64,000 nucleotides of DNA from Vibrio genomosp. F10 str. ZF-129 (GTDB lineage Bacteria > Pseudomonadota > Gammaproteobacteria > Enterobacterales > Vibrionaceae): contig NZ_AJYQ02000010.1 in the NCBI RefSeq assembly GCF_000287055.2, positions 1 through 64,000 of the forward strand. Direction: 5' to 3'. Below the pieces are notes generated by a model. That model was not told the DNA's origin. It searched no databases and saw nothing but the letters and a program-made list of their open reading frames with translations. Within the stretch, counting starts at the first letter, position 1. Every line of letters starts with the position of its first letter. Of this stretch, positions 1 to 9,137 are shown piece by piece. The position numbers were made by a program, and so were the translations under genes.

Positions 1-24
1 CGTCTGCCGTCTCAGTGGTTGCGC

Positions 25-52
25 ATTATAATCAGACTCTTTGATGACGCAA
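25..52 (-). promoter_or_regulatory. Predicted rRNA operon P1 promoter firing out of the left edge
   Basis: On the minus strand there is a -35 TTGCGT (47-52), a 16-bp spacer, a perfect -10 TATAAT (25-30) and then the GC-rich discriminator GCGC. The 16-bp spacer, the GCGC after the -10 and the A/T-rich block just upstream of the -35 (about 53-70, UP-element-like) are the hallmarks of gammaproteobacterial rrn P1 promoters. The downstream stretch ACCACTGAGACGG resembles rrn leader starts. The rRNA genes would lie outside the window to the left; this is inference. Confidence 0.65.
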
Positions 53-83
53 GCCTTTTTTATACAAAAACAACACGAACCGA

Positions 84-104
84 ATCGTTTGTTCAATAAA
101 CGAT
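84..104. repeat. Inverted repeat between clpB and the predicted rRNA promoter
   Basis: ATCGTTT (84-90) and AAACGAT (98-104) form a 7-bp inverted repeat with a 7-nt loop, in the 158-bp spacer after the clpB stop. No U-run follows on either strand, so it is not a convincing intrinsic terminator. It could be a protein site (for example Fis near an rrn promoter), but that is a guess. Confidence 0.3.
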
Positions 105-158
105 CAAAAAGTGCTGGGGCGGACAAAATAACATCAAATTAGACTCTACATGTCCTCT

Positions 159-2738
159 TTATTTAGATTGGTGCGCCACTATTTTATTATCAACAACTAA
201 CAGTTCTACTTTTTTCTCCGGATCGACTTTTCCGGCCAATATCGCTTTGGCTAATGGGTTTTCTACCGTTTGCTGTATCGCCCGCTTTAGTGGCCTTGCG
301 CCGTAAACTGGATCGAAGCCTACATTGGCAATTAAATCGAGAGCCTGATCTGATACTGCAAGTTGATAACCGCTGTCTTCCATGCGCTGGCCTAACTGTG
401 CAAGTTGTATCGACGCAATCGACTTAATATGCTCTTTTCCTAATGGGTGAAAGACAACACTTTCATCGACACGATTTAAAAACTCTGGTCGGAAGTGCTT
501 ATTTACCACCTCCATTACCGCACTCTTAATGCCCTGATAATCTAAAGCTGCAAAATGTTCCTGGATTTGCGTCGAGCCTAGATTGGATGTCATTATCACT
601 ACGGTGTTTCTAAAGTCGACAGTGCGACCCTGTCCATCAGTCAGTCGTCCATCGTCAAGAACTTGCAATAAGATATTAAATACATCTGGATGCGCTTTTT
701 CTACTTCATCGAGTAATATTACTGAATAAGGTTTTCTCCGAACTGCTTCTGTTATGTAGCCACCTTCTTCATAACCTACATAGCCAGGAGGCGCCCCGAC
801 TAATCGAGCAACCGAATGCTTCTCCATGAACTCGGACATATCAATGCGAACCATTGCGTCTTCGCTATCAAACATGAAATTAGCGAGTGTTTTACACAAC
901 TCGGTTTTTCCTACCCCCGTAGGCCCAAGAAACAAGAATGAACCTATTGGTTTGTTAGGATCAGACAGACCAGCACGACTTCGACGAATGGCATTCGCCA
1001 CCACCTCTACTGCTTCTTTTTGCCCTATAACTCGTTTATGTAGAACTTCTTCCATTCGTAGAAGCTTATCTTTTTCCGCCTCTAGCATTTTTGATACTGG
1101 AATGCCTGTCTGTTTAGAAAGGACCTCTGCGATTTCATTATTGGTTACTTTATTTCGCAGTAATGTCATCTCTTGCATTTCTGCTTGCGTCGCTAGGTCC
1201 AATTGTTTTTCTAACTCAGGTATACGTCCATATTGCAACTCTGACATACGACTCAGATCACCAGCTCGGCGAGCAAAGTCCATGTCCATCCTCGCTTGTT
1301 CCAGCTCAGATTTTATATGTTGGGTACCTGACAACGCGGCTTTTTCTGCGTTCCAAACTTCTTCAAGTTCAGCAAACGCGCGTTCTTTTTCTTGTAGCTC
1401 TTGCTCTATTACCACTAAGCGTTTCGAACTCGCATCATCATGCTCATTAATTAATGCTTGTTGCTCGATTTTTAGCTGGATGATTTTTCGTTCTAGCTTA
1501 TCTAACGATTCCGGTTTCGAGTCTATTTGCATCCGTATGCTGGATGCCGCCTCATCGATTAAATCAATCGCTTTATCTGGTAACTGACGGTCTGATACGT
1601 AGCGGTGAGAAAGGCTCGCAGCGGCAACGATCGCTGGATCCGTAATTTCAACATGGTGATGCAATTCATAACGCTCTTTAAGACCACGTAAAATAGCGAC
1701 CGTATCTTCAACCGAAGGCTCATCTACAATCACTTTTTGAAAACGACGCTCTAAGGCTGGATCTTTTTCAATATAACGTCGGTATTCATCTAGCGTTGTT
1801 GCACCGACACAGTGAAGCTCGCCACGAGCAAGAGCTGGTTTTAGCATATTACCTGCATCCATAGAGCCTTCCCCTTTCCCGGCACCAACCATAGTGTGAA
1901 GTTCATCAATAAAGAGAATAACGTTACCCTCTTCCTTGGCCAGTTCATTCAGTACCGATTTTAGTCGCTCTTCAAATTCACCACGGTATTTCGCGCCAGC
2001 CACAAGAGACCCCATGTCCAAAGACAAGACTCTACGGCCGCGTAAACCTTCAGGTACTTCATTGTTGATAATTCGCTGAGCGAGACCTTCTACTATCGCG
2101 GTTTTCCCGACACCTGGTTCACCGATAATCACTGGATTATTTTTGGTGCGACGTTGGAGAACTTGAATCGTTCGGCGAATTTCGTCATCTCGACCAATAA
2201 CAGGGTCTAATTTTCCTTGTTCTGCTCTCTCGGTTAGATCAATGGTGAATTTTTCTAACGCTTGGCGAAGTTCCTCGGCATTTTGATCTTTTACTTTTTG
2301 CCCACCGCGAATTTTATCGATGGCACCTGACAAGTTTTTCTCGGTCAGACCAACCTCTTTGAGTAAGGCCCCCAAAGCACCATTGTCTTCCAACGCTGCG
2401 AGTAAAAAGACTTCAGAGGAGATATAAGCATCTTGACGCTTTTGAGCGACTTTATCGCACAGATTAAAAAGCATCCCCATCGCGCTAGATAGTTGTACAT
2501 CACCACCAATGCCACTAACTTTCGGCAAACGCTCTAAGATTTCACTCAATTTGGAGCGCAAATGTGGAACGTCCACATCGAGCATAGTCAGCAATGGTCG
2601 AATTGGGCTGCCGTTTTGGTCTAATAAAGAAACCATTAAGTGCACAGGTTCAATATATTGATGGTCACGACCCAAAGCCAATGATTGGGCATCAGAGATG
2701 GCAATTTGAAATTTACTTGTAAATCTATCTAGACGCAT
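159..2738 (-). CDS. clpB: ATP-dependent disaggregase ClpB
   Basis: Hexameric AAA+ chaperone that works with DnaK to pull apart heat-aggregated proteins in the cytosol. The 859-aa product has the full family layout: Clp N domain (about 1-145), first nucleotide-binding domain with Walker A GEPGVGKT at 206-213, a coiled-coil middle domain (about 410-525), and second nucleotide-binding domain with GPTGVGKT near 606. The start [10 protein letters not shown] matches the E. coli N-terminus. Just before the second domain the sequence reads SKQTGIPV, where E. coli has ARWTGIPV. It lies downstream of pgeF with a 126-bp spacer that carries a sigma32-type promoter, so it has its own heat-shock control. 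Identity is very secure. Confidence 0.98.
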   Translation of the reverse strand: MRLDRFTSKFQIAISDAQSLALGRDHQYIEPVHLMVSLLDQNGSPIRPLLTMLDVDVPHLRSKLSEILERLPKVSGIGGDVQLSSAMGMLFNLCDKVAQKRQDAYISSEVFLLAALEDNGALGALLKEVGLTEKNLSGAIDKIRGGQKVKDQNAEELRQALEKFTIDLTERAEQGKLDPVIGRDDEIRRTIQVLQRRTKNNPVIIGEPGVGKTAIVEGLAQRIINNEVPEGLRGRRVLSLDMGSLVAGAKYRGEFEERLKSVLNELAKEEGNVILFIDELHTMVGAGKGEGSMDAGNMLKPALARGELHCVGATTLDEYRRYIEKDPALERRFQKVIVDEPSVEDTVAILRGLKERYELHHHVEITDPAIVAAASLSHRYVSDRQLPDKAIDLIDEAASSIRMQIDSKPESLDKLERKIIQLKIEQQALINEHDDASSKRLVVIEQELQEKERAFAELEEVWNAEKAALSGTQHIKSELEQARMDMDFARRAGDLSRMSELQYGRIPELEKQLDLATQAEMQEMTLLRNKVTNNEIAEVLSKQTGIPVSKMLEAEKDKLLRMEEVLHKRVIGQKEAVEVVANAIRRSRAGLSDPNKPIGSFLFLGPTGVGKTELCKTLANFMFDSEDAMVRIDMSEFMEKHSVARLVGAPPGYVGYEEGGYITEAVRRKPYSVILLDEVEKAHPDVFNILLQVLDDGRLTDGQGRTVDFRNTVVIMTSNLGSTQIQEHFAALDYQGIKSAVMEVVNKHFRPEFLNRVDESVVFHPLGKEHIKSIASIQLAQLGQRMEDSGYQLAVSDQALDLIANVGFDPVYGARPLKRAIQQTVENPLAKAILAGKVDPEKKVELLVVDNKIVAHQSK

Positions 2739-2781
2739 AGCGATAATTCCAACTGACTAAATGAGTTAATATTTACTAGAA

Positions 2782-2810
2782 AGATGGATACTAAAGACTA
2801 AATTTTCAAG
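2782..2810 (-). promoter_or_regulatory. Sigma32 (heat-shock) promoter of clpB
   Basis: Minus-strand CTTGAAA (2804-2810), 14-bp spacer, then ATCCATCT (2782-2789). The consensus is CTTGAAA-N13-14-CCCCATNT, so the -35 is perfect and the -10 matches at five of seven specified positions. It lies 44 bp upstream of the clpB start, in the pgeF-clpB spacer. Confidence 0.75.
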
Positions 2811-2864
2811 GGGTAGGGAATAGGAATGAGTCAAAAAATAGATCATGAACATTACGGGCAAGAG

Positions 2865-3587
2865 TTAGTTCGGTTCAATCCAAATAAATACGGCTTGTCG
2901 CCCGGTAATGCCATCACGGCGGTAGGAAAAGAAATCACGCTTTTGTTGATAAGTGCACACATCGCTAGAAAAGATATGATTAACCCCAACACGCTTTAAA
3001 CGCTGAGTCGCTAACATCGTCATGTTAGCCAGCCATTTATTACTTTCAATAGGCATAAACGCTCGCTCAGCATTTTCATCAAATAGACAAAATGCGTGCA
3101 AGACATCATCACCCACTTCAAACGCTGTCGCACCAATCGCAGGGCCCAGCCAGGCTATGACATCGCCATCAAACTGATTCACTGCATTTTCAATGATGCC
3201 ACCGGCTAACCCTCGCCACCCCGCATGAATCGCTGCCACTTGCGTACCTGACGTGTTAGTTAAGAGTACAGGCAAACAATCTGCGGTCATCGCTGAGCAT
3301 ACGACGTTGTGAGAACGGGTAAAAACACCATCAGCATCTAACACCGTCTCTGTCGGTGCTTTGACTTCAAGTATATGTGTCGAATGGGTTTGGTTTAGCC
3401 AAACAGGCTGACTAGGCATGGCACATTGCTCAGCAAATAACGTCCTATTTTGCTCAACCAATGCAATGTCATCCCCAACATGTGTTCCTAGATTCAATCC
3501 GTCATAGGGTGGCAATGAAACCCCACCAACGCGAGTTGAAGACACTGCTTTTATACAGCTAGGAGCATTCCAGTTAGGGATGATCAT
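2865..3587 (-). CDS. pgeF: Peptidoglycan editing factor / multicopper polyphenol oxidase family protein PgeF (YfiH)
   Basis: 240-aa cytosolic protein of the YfiH/DUF152 family. Members clear misincorporated L-Ser-containing muropeptide precursors in E. coli, and others act as purine nucleoside phosphorylase/adenosine deaminase. The family signature is clear: a Cys in TADCLPVLL and the His in HAGWRG, the zinc ligands with a further conserved His near the N-terminal TQTHS-like segment (here NQTHS). It starts 2 bp after the rluD stop, so the two are almost certainly co-transcribed, the usual rluD-yfiH-clpB order. Which enzymatic activity dominates here cannot be read from sequence. Confidence 0.93.
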   Translation of the reverse strand: MIIPNWNAPSCIKAVSSTRVGGVSLPPYDGLNLGTHVGDDIALVEQNRTLFAEQCAMPSQPVWLNQTHSTHILEVKAPTETVLDADGVFTRSHNVVCSAMTADCLPVLLTNTSGTQVAAIHAGWRGLAGGIIENAVNQFDGDVIAWLGPAIGATAFEVGDDVLHAFCLFDENAERAFMPIESNKWLANMTMLATQRLKRVGVNHIFSSDVCTYQQKRDFFSYRRDGITGRQAVFIWIEPN

Positions 3588-3589
3588 GG

Positions 3590-4564
3590 TTAGTAATCTT
3601 CGGCGTGGTTTAGTTTTGCATCTTCTCGCAGTGCTTCAGTAATCGCGACCATATCATCAGGAACCGGAGCATGGAATTCTAACGTTTCCCCTGTCACTGG
3701 ATGTTCAAAACGAAGCATTACAGCATGCAGAGCTTGTCGTTGAAAGCCACGAATCATCTCGGTCACTTCTTCACTTGCGTCTCTTGGTATACGAGCTCGG
3801 CCACCATAAGCAGTATCACCCAATAACGGATGCTGCAAATACGACATATGAACGCGGATTTGGTGCGTTCGACCCGATTCAAGGCGTAAGCGAATACGAG
3901 TATGTTCTCTGAAATGTTCAGCGACTCGGTAGTGAGTTACAGCCGGTTTCCCCATGGGCGCTACAGCCATCAGGGTGCGCTTCGTTGAATGACGACCAAT
4001 AGGTTGATCTACTTTACCACCAGCGGTCATTTTACCAATAGCTATCGCTTCGTATTCACGAGTGATTTTACGTTTTTGAAGCGCACGTACTAGTCGAGTT
4101 TGTGCAGGTACGGTTTTAGCGACCACCATAAGACCAGTTGTGTCTTTATCTAAACGATGCACAATGCCCGCGCGCGGTACTTCTGCAATATCAGGGTAAT
4201 GAAAAAGTAATGCGTTAAGCACGGTGCGATCTGGTGTCCCTGCTCCTGGATGAACAACAAAACCAATCGGTTTATTGATAACCAAAAGATCGTCATCTTC
4301 ATAGACAATATCAAGCGGAATATCTTGAGCTTCCCAACGCTGTTCGTCTTCAAGCTCTGCTTGAACGGTAATAAGCTCTCCACCCATTACTTTAACGCGA
4401 GGTTTGGTAATTACTTCACCATCCACTTGGATTTTACCGGCCAATAACCACTCTTTGATACGAGAGCGTGAGAAATCGGCGAATAATTCCGCGACAGCTT
4501 GGTCTAATCTCTGACCAAGCTGGCTATCTTTTACTGTATTTGTTAATTCTATCTGCTGGGCCAT
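3590..4564 (-). CDS. rluD: 23S rRNA pseudouridine(1911/1915/1917) synthase RluD
   Basis: Makes the three pseudouridines of 23S rRNA helix 69. The 324-aa product has an N-terminal S4 RNA-binding domain (about 15-85) and an RsuA/RluA catalytic domain with the HRLDKDTTG motif that carries the catalytic Asp. I chose ATG at 4564 (MAQQIELT), which aligns with E. coli MAQRVQLT; an in-frame TTG 15 bp upstream is less likely. It is the first gene of rluD-pgeF(-clpB) and is divergent from bamD, the same pairing as in E. coli. Confidence 0.97.
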   Translation of the reverse strand: MAQQIELTNTVKDSQLGQRLDQAVAELFADFSRSRIKEWLLAGKIQVDGEVITKPRVKVMGGELITVQAELEDEQRWEAQDIPLDIVYEDDDLLVINKPIGFVVHPGAGTPDRTVLNALLFHYPDIAEVPRAGIVHRLDKDTTGLMVVAKTVPAQTRLVRALQKRKITREYEAIAIGKMTAGGKVDQPIGRHSTKRTLMAVAPMGKPAVTHYRVAEHFREHTRIRLRLESGRTHQIRVHMSYLQHPLLGDTAYGGRARIPRDASEEVTEMIRGFQRQALHAVMLRFEHPVTGETLEFHAPVPDDMVAITEALREDAKLNHAEDY

Positions 4565-4693
4565 ATCGAACTTTTTCAAAAACTGTGAGACTAATGCTCA
4601 CTACTGTGGAAAAATAAGCGTCATTGTATCTGTTACGAAGAAGAAAGTAACGGAAGCTTAAGAAATATTTAATTCAAGGAATCAGCTCCTGAC

Positions 4694-5419
4694 ATGAAAC
4701 ACTATACTTTATCCAGTTTACTCGCTCTTACTTTGCTGTTTGGTTGCTCAAGCAGTAATGAGATTGTTCCCGATGTTCCACCATCAGAGCTCTATGCAGA
4801 AGCTCAATTATCCCTGCGTTCAGGAAACTGGTTAACAGCAATAGAACAGCTAGAAGCCTTAGATTCACGTTACCCTTTTGGCGCGTATTCTGAACAGGTG
4901 CAACTCGACCTTATATACGCGTATTACAAAAACGATGACTTGGCATTGGGCCTTGCTACTATTGAGCGCTTTAGCCGTTTAAATCCAACGCATAACAAGC
5001 TCGACTGGGTGCTTTACATGCGTGGCCTAACACACATGGCTCAAGATCGTAATTTCATGCATGATTTATTTAATGTCGATCGAAGTGATCGAGATCCTGA
5101 ACCAGTAAAGAAAGCGTTCGCTGATTTTAAAAAGCTGCTTCAGCGCTACCCGAATAGTCAATTTGCTAATGATTCTAGAAAACGCATGTACGCGCTAAAG
5201 AATCGATTAGCCGACTATGATTTGGCGACCGCAGATTTTTATCTACGCAGAGAGGCCTGGATTGCTGCTATCAACCGCAGCCAAGAGCTACAAAAAACCT
5301 ATCCAGACACAGTGGCCGCCCGCAAATCATTAGAGATTCAATTAACGGCGTATGAAGAGCTTGGATTAGAAGAAGCGGTTGCTAGAACCCAAAAACTTAT
5401 TGAGCTTAATGGCAATTAA
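4694..5419 (+). CDS. bamD: Outer membrane assembly lipoprotein BamD
   Basis: Essential lipoprotein of the BAM complex that inserts beta-barrel proteins into the outer membrane; it contacts BamA, BamC and BamE from the periplasmic side. The 241-aa product has a signal peptide ending in the lipobox LFGC, so Cys18 is the lipidated residue. TPR repeats follow over most of its length (for example YAEAQLSLRSGNW and FKKLLQRYPNSQFANDSRKR). The gene is divergent from rluD and ends in a strong terminator at 5451-5478, so it is probably monocistronic. Confidence 0.96.
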   Translation: MKHYTLSSLLALTLLFGCSSSNEIVPDVPPSELYAEAQLSLRSGNWLTAIEQLEALDSRYPFGAYSEQVQLDLIYAYYKNDDLALGLATIERFSRLNPTHNKLDWVLYMRGLTHMAQDRNFMHDLFNVDRSDRDPEPVKKAFADFKKLLQRYPNSQFANDSRKRMYALKNRLADYDLATADFYLRREAWIAAINRSQELQKTYPDTVAARKSLEIQLTAYEELGLEEAVARTQKLIELNGN

Positions 5420-5450
5420 TACATGCCAATAAAAGTAACTCTCTGATTTA

Positions 5451-5478
5451 AAGCCGCTTCTTATGACGCGGCTTTTTT
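5451..5478 (+). terminator. Intrinsic terminator of bamD
   Basis: AAGCCGC / GCGGCTT stem (5451-5457 and 5468-5474) followed by a T-run. Confidence 0.8.
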
Positions 5479-5545
5479 GTATCACTTGCTCATACCAGTA
5501 TTTCGCCTAACCTTAAAGAATCACTTAGTAAAGGATTGGTTTATT

Positions 5546-6995
5546 GTGACCTTCAAATGTAGGCAGTGGTTTACTTTTATATTTCTGTTACTGGGCGTTT
5601 CAAGTGCTTCTGCGCTAGAGCTATCCCCCCTGCAAAAAAAAACCCTACAAAGGCGACTTTGACGAATTAAAAAATAAAAGTGTTATACGTGTTTTAGTGG
5701 CTGCTGATTTAGGGTTTTATTACATCGAAGGTGGACGGCCAAAGGGAATTATTGCCGAGTTACTTTATCATTTTGAGAAACAACTCAAAAAGACATCGCC
5801 CTATCTAAACCTACAGGTGATTCCTATACATCGAGATGACTTGCTACCAGCTATTGAAAGTGGGTACGGTGATCTCGCCATGGCCAACCTCACCATCACA
5901 GAAAAAAGAAAACAACGCGTCGATTTTAGTTCTCCTTTTATCAGCGATGTCAGTGAACTTATCGTGACTCAGCAATCGGTGACACCATTCACCTCAATTG
6001 AACAACTTAGTGGTCAAGAAGTCTGGATTCGCGCAAGCTCTAGTTATTTTGAAAGCCTACAACGTATCAATTTTCAGCTCGATGCCATCGATCAACCTCC
6101 CGTCGTTATTCAGTTCATTGAAGAAACGTTACAAGACTATGAACTGATGGAAATGATCAATTTGGGCCATATCAAAGCAACCGTTCTAGACAGCCATAAA
6201 GCAGAGCTATGGATGAACGCAATGGAAAACTTGCAGGTCCACACAGCTCTTCCACTTCGTGAGGGTGGAAAAATTGCTTGGGCAATGAGAAAAAATAGCC
6301 CTCAATTAAAAACAGTAACGGATCAGTTTTTAAAGTCTTCTCGCGCTGGGACACTTTTGGGTAACGTTATTTATAACAAATATATCGAAGACACTCGTTG
6401 GTTAGCACGATTACTCGATCCTAATAAAGTGGAACGTCTAGCTTCGTTATACTCGATATTTTCAGTCTATTCCGAACAATACTCATTCGACCCACTGATG
6501 ATGTCAGCTCAAGGCTTTCAAGAGTCAGGGTTAGATCAAAGTAAAGTGTCTCACAAAGGCGCTGTTGGTGTGATGCAGGTACTACCCAGTACCGCAAAAG
6601 ATCCTAACGTCGCAATTGCTGATATTCAAAAAGTCGACAACAATATTCATGCAGGCGTGAAATACATGCGGTTCATACAAGATCGGTATTTTACTGATGA
6701 TGATATTTCCGCTGATAATCAGGTCTATTTCACCCTTGCAGCTTACAATGCAGGACCTGCCAACATTCGAAAAATGAGGCGTTTAGCCGTTAAGCACGGT
6801 TATGACCCCAATGTTTGGTTTAAAAATGTGGAAATTATTGCTCGGAGAAATATAGGTAAAGAACCCGTCACTTATGTAGCCAACATCAATCGATATTACG
6901 TTGTGTACAAACAGCTATCCGCATTAAAGCAGTTACGTGCTAAAAGAAATGCTAGCGTTGCACCGACAGAATTACGGCCACTGCGCGATCAATAA
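5546..6995 (+). pseudogene. MltF-type lytic transglycosylase, interrupted by a +1 frame break in a 9-A run
   Basis: Periplasmic protein of MltF architecture: signal peptide (about residues 1-22, ending SSASA), an extracellular-solute-binding type 3 domain (about 30-260), then an SLT lytic transglycosylase domain with catalytic Glu in GFQESGLD and the GAVGVMQVLP motif. I take GTG 5546 as start because AAGGA lies 10 bp upstream. The frame breaks at the 9-A run 5634-5642. Reading eight As joins LQKK to PYKGDFDEL and gives one 482-aa protein. As written, the signal peptide stops at TGA 5660 and the enzyme domain has no export signal. Options are a sequencing error, a real null or phase-variable allele, or transcriptional slippage. 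The downstream part looks otherwise intact, which argues for recent or apparent breakage. Confidence 0.8.
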
Positions 6996-7049
6996 AACCG
7001 CCTTACCCTGCTGCATTATCTTAGCCATTGAAGGGTAGCCTGAACTTAT

Positions 7050-7065
7050 CGAGACGAAGATCACA
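7050..7065 (+). promoter_or_regulatory. CRP-like site, distal, upstream of raiA
   Basis: CGAGA-N6-TCACA, 8 of 10 against TGTGA-N6-TCACA, containing AAGATCAC. It shares this core with the two downstream sites. Confidence 0.35.
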
Positions 7066-7211
7066 ATTAAGAGTGGATAGAAAACAAACAGGAAAGTTTT
7101 TTAGGCTGCAAAAACTCCCCAAAAATAAGGTTTGTTTTTGCGTATTACCTCTTCCAATCTAGTCTTATCCCAATAAAAAACAAGCTTTTCTTTATGAAAA
7201 CAGCATGACTC

Positions 7212-7227
7212 TTTGCGTAAGATCACA
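7212..7227 (+). promoter_or_regulatory. CRP-like site, middle, upstream of raiA
   Basis: TTTGC-N6-TCACA, 8 of 10 against the CRP consensus, containing TAAGATCAC (7218-7226). The same nonamer recurs 49 bp downstream. Confidence 0.45.
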
Positions 7228-7260
7228 TTTAGTTTTCATTGATAAATATCGACAAGAAAC

Positions 7261-7276
7261 AGTGATTAAGATCACG
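7261..7276 (+). promoter_or_regulatory. CRP site, promoter-proximal, upstream of raiA
   Basis: AGTGATTAAGATCACG keeps the core GTGA-N6-TCAC. Its centre (7268.5) is about 41 bp before the start point expected from the -10 TAATCT at 7297-7302, the class II CRP activation position. E. coli raiA is also reported to be CRP-activated. Confidence 0.65.
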
Positions 7277-7341
7277 TTACTTTCTGCTCAAATGCGTAAT
7301 CTGAAGTTAACCCATAAGGGATGACACAGAGGAAAGCATCT

Positions 7342-7668
7342 ATGAAAGTAAAAATCACTGGTAAAAATATCGACATCACCTCTGCTATCCGTGAGCACAT
7401 TGAAAGTAAGTTTAAGAAACTTGAAAAGTGGCAAGTAGACATTATTGGATGCCAAACCACTTTTAGCGAAGCACCAAATAAGCAAAAGAAATTTGAAGCT
7501 ATAATGACAGTACCAAAGGGGCAACTGGTCGCTTCAGCAACCCATGATGATTTATACGCGGCCGTTAACGAGGTTGAACAAAAATTAGAACGTCAGCTAA
7601 ACAAACTACGTCACAAGCCAGAAGCTAGACGAGCAGAAAAACTCGAGCTTGAAGAAGAAGTAGAATAA
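7342..7668 (+). CDS. raiA: Ribosome hibernation / translation inhibitor factor RaiA (YfiA/HPF family)
   Basis: Small protein that binds the 30S decoding region during stationary phase or cold stress and blocks translation. The 108-aa product MKVKITGKNI... is a single S30AE domain with a short acidic tail (EKLELEEEVE), the size of the short RaiA/HPF class and without the long-HPF dimerisation domain. ATG 7342 is chosen because AGAGGAAA precedes it; the upstream in-frame ATG at 7321 has no comparable site. The gene sits between a transglycosylase gene and pheA and has its own terminator. Short HPF and RaiA cannot be cleanly separated by eye. Confidence 0.88.
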   Translation: MKVKITGKNIDITSAIREHIESKFKKLEKWQVDIIGCQTTFSEAPNKQKKFEAIMTVPKGQLVASATHDDLYAAVNEVEQKLERQLNKLRHKPEARRAEKLELEEEVE

Positions 7669-7688
7669 AGATTGATTAAATAAAACTT

Positions 7689-7716
7689 AAAAATAGCGCT
7701 GAAAAGCGCTATTTTT
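7689..7716 (+). terminator. Intrinsic terminator of raiA
   Basis: AAAATAGCGCT / AGCGCTATTTT stem with GAAA loop (7701-7704) and an eight-T run. Confidence 0.85.
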
Positions 7717-7720
7717 TTTC

Positions 7721-7749
7721 TTGACGCTCTAAGCTCGCTTGCTTATTGT
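7721..7749 (+). promoter_or_regulatory. pheA leader promoter
   Basis: TTGACG (7721-7726), 17-bp spacer, TATTGT (7744-7749). It lies 31 bp upstream of the leader peptide start and directly after the raiA terminator. Confidence 0.7.
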
Positions 7750-7779
7750 GTTTAAATATTCACTCTTGAGTGAGCAACT

Positions 7780-7824
7780 ATGCAAACTTACCTGTTCTTT
7801 TTTGACTTCTTTTTACTCCAATAA
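7780..7824 (+). CDS. pheL: Phe leader peptide (pheL-type), 14 aa
   Basis: ATG...TAA encodes MQTYLFFFDFFLLQ, with five Phe and one Tyr codon in 14. This is the classic control peptide of a phenylalanine attenuator: ribosome stalling at Phe codons when Phe-tRNA is scarce favours the antiterminator. It lies between a good promoter and a terminator hairpin immediately before pheA. Confidence 0.9.
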   Translation: MQTYLFFFDFFLLQ

Positions 7825-7828
7825 CCTT

Positions 7829-7897
7829 GGAGGCGGGATCGTTTGCAGAAGATAAGTCAAAAACGAACAAGAAGCCTCCCAAATGGGAGGCTTTTTT
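7829..7897 (+). promoter_or_regulatory. pheA transcription attenuator (antiterminator and terminator)
   Basis: The terminator stem AGCCTCCC / GGGAGGCT (7873-7880 and 7885-7892, loop AAAT) ends in a T-run. GGAGGC at 7829-7834 can pair with GCCTCC (7874-7879) as the competing antiterminator. With the leader peptide this makes a complete Phe attenuator. Confidence 0.88.
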
Positions 7898-7912
7898 ATA
7901 AAGGAAATATTC

Positions 7913-9088
7913 ATGACCGACAAACAATACTCACTGGAAGAAATTCGTACACGCCTTAACGAATTGGATGATCAATTACTCAGTTTGATCTCTGAACGAC
8001 GAAAAATGAGTATTGAGGTAGCGAAAAGTAAAGTAGAAACTTCTAAGCCTGTTCGCGATGCTGATAGAGAACAACAGCTTTTGGTCAAACTCATTAATAA
8101 TGGCCAAAATAAATACAACCTTGATGCTCAGTACATAACGAAACTTTTTCACACTATTATTGAAGATTCCGTTTTATTGCAGCAAGCTTACCTACAAAAC
8201 TTAGCGAATCCTCAAAGCAGAAAACCACTCGCTAGAGTCGCTTTCCTTGGCTCGAAAGGCTCTTACTCTCACCTCGCAAGTAGAGAGTTCTTCAGCCGGA
8301 AAAATATGGAATTGGTGGAGCTCAACTGTGAAAGTTTTCGAGATATTACCAGCACCGTTGAATCGGGCCATGCGGATTACGGCGTACTTCCAATAGAGAA
8401 CACCAGCTCAGGTTCCATTAATGAAGTGTATGATTTATTACAACATACAACGCTTTATATCGTAGGTGAGCTAACACAACGCATAGAGCACTGTTTAGTA
8501 AGCACCTCTGAGATTCGAATTGAAGACATTAAAACACTTTATTCTCACCCTCAGCCCCACCAGCAATGCAGTGAGTTCTTGAACCGCTTAAAAGGAGTGA
8601 CTCTAGAGTCCTGCGCAAGTACTGCTGATGCAATGAAAAAAGTGAAGCAGCTAAACCGAAGCGATGTTGCAGCGATTGGTAATGCATCAAGCGGCAAGAT
8701 ATATGGCTTACAACCCATCCAAGGTAACATTGCCAACCAAACGGAAAATCACACCCGCTTTATCGTGGTAGCGCGCAAACCTGTAGAAGTATCACAGCAA
8801 ATACCAGCCAAAACGACCGTCATTATGTCGACTTCTCAAGAAGCAGGATCTCTGGTTGAAACACTACTGATCCTTCAACGCTACGGCATCAATATGACGA
8901 AGTTAGAATCTCGACCAATCATGGGAAACCCTTGGGAAGAGATGTTCTATGTCGATCTTCAAGCTCATCTGGACTCACAACATATGCAATCGGCCATCAA
9001 TGAACTTACTAAGATCACAAAACACCTAAAAGTATTAGGCTGTTATCCGGCAGAGAACGTGAAACCCACCCAAGTAAAACTTCAATAA
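7913..9088 (+). CDS. pheA: Bifunctional chorismate mutase / prephenate dehydratase PheA
   Basis: Converts chorismate to prephenate and then to phenylpyruvate, the committed steps of Phe synthesis. The 391-aa product has an AroQ-type chorismate mutase domain (about 1-95), a prephenate dehydratase domain (about 110-285; ENTSSGSI), and a C-terminal ACT domain for Phe feedback with GSLV (GALV-like) and KLESRP motifs. ATG 7913 follows AAGGAAAT; an in-frame ATG at 7883 lies inside the attenuator hairpin and is rejected. Controlled by the leader peptide attenuator above. Confidence 0.97.
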   Translation: MTDKQYSLEEIRTRLNELDDQLLSLISERRKMSIEVAKSKVETSKPVRDADREQQLLVKLINNGQNKYNLDAQYITKLFHTIIEDSVLLQQAYLQNLANPQSRKPLARVAFLGSKGSYSHLASREFFSRKNMELVELNCESFRDITSTVESGHADYGVLPIENTSSGSINEVYDLLQHTTLYIVGELTQRIEHCLVSTSEIRIEDIKTLYSHPQPHQQCSEFLNRLKGVTLESCASTADAMKKVKQLNRSDVAAIGNASSGKIYGLQPIQGNIANQTENHTRFIVVARKPVEVSQQIPAKTTVIMSTSQEAGSLVETLLILQRYGINMTKLESRPIMGNPWEEMFYVDLQAHLDSQHMQSAINELTKITKHLKVLGCYPAENVKPTQVKLQ

Positions 9089-9137
9089 GTCTACATCTGT
9101 CTAATAAATCGCGGGAATGAGCTGACACTTTTACGAG

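Larger units (their letters stand above)
6996..7341 (+). other. Upstream regulatory region of raiA (346 bp)
   Basis: Noncoding on both strands as far as I can see. It contains three CRP-like sites listed separately, a weak hairpin (TACCCT / AGGGTA, about 7009-7036) after the transglycosylase stop, and a candidate -10 TAATCT at 7297-7302. No small gene with a ribosome binding site was found. Confidence 0.5.

Noticed and set aside
826..1587. 253-codon open frame on the plus strand inside clpB
   Set aside because: Antisense to a highly conserved gene, Ser/Arg-rich composition of a shadow frame, no ribosome binding site.
7883..7912. ATG 7883 as the pheA start
   Set aside because: It lies inside the attenuator terminator hairpin; ATG 7913 has a proper Shine-Dalgarno and matches the family N-terminus.
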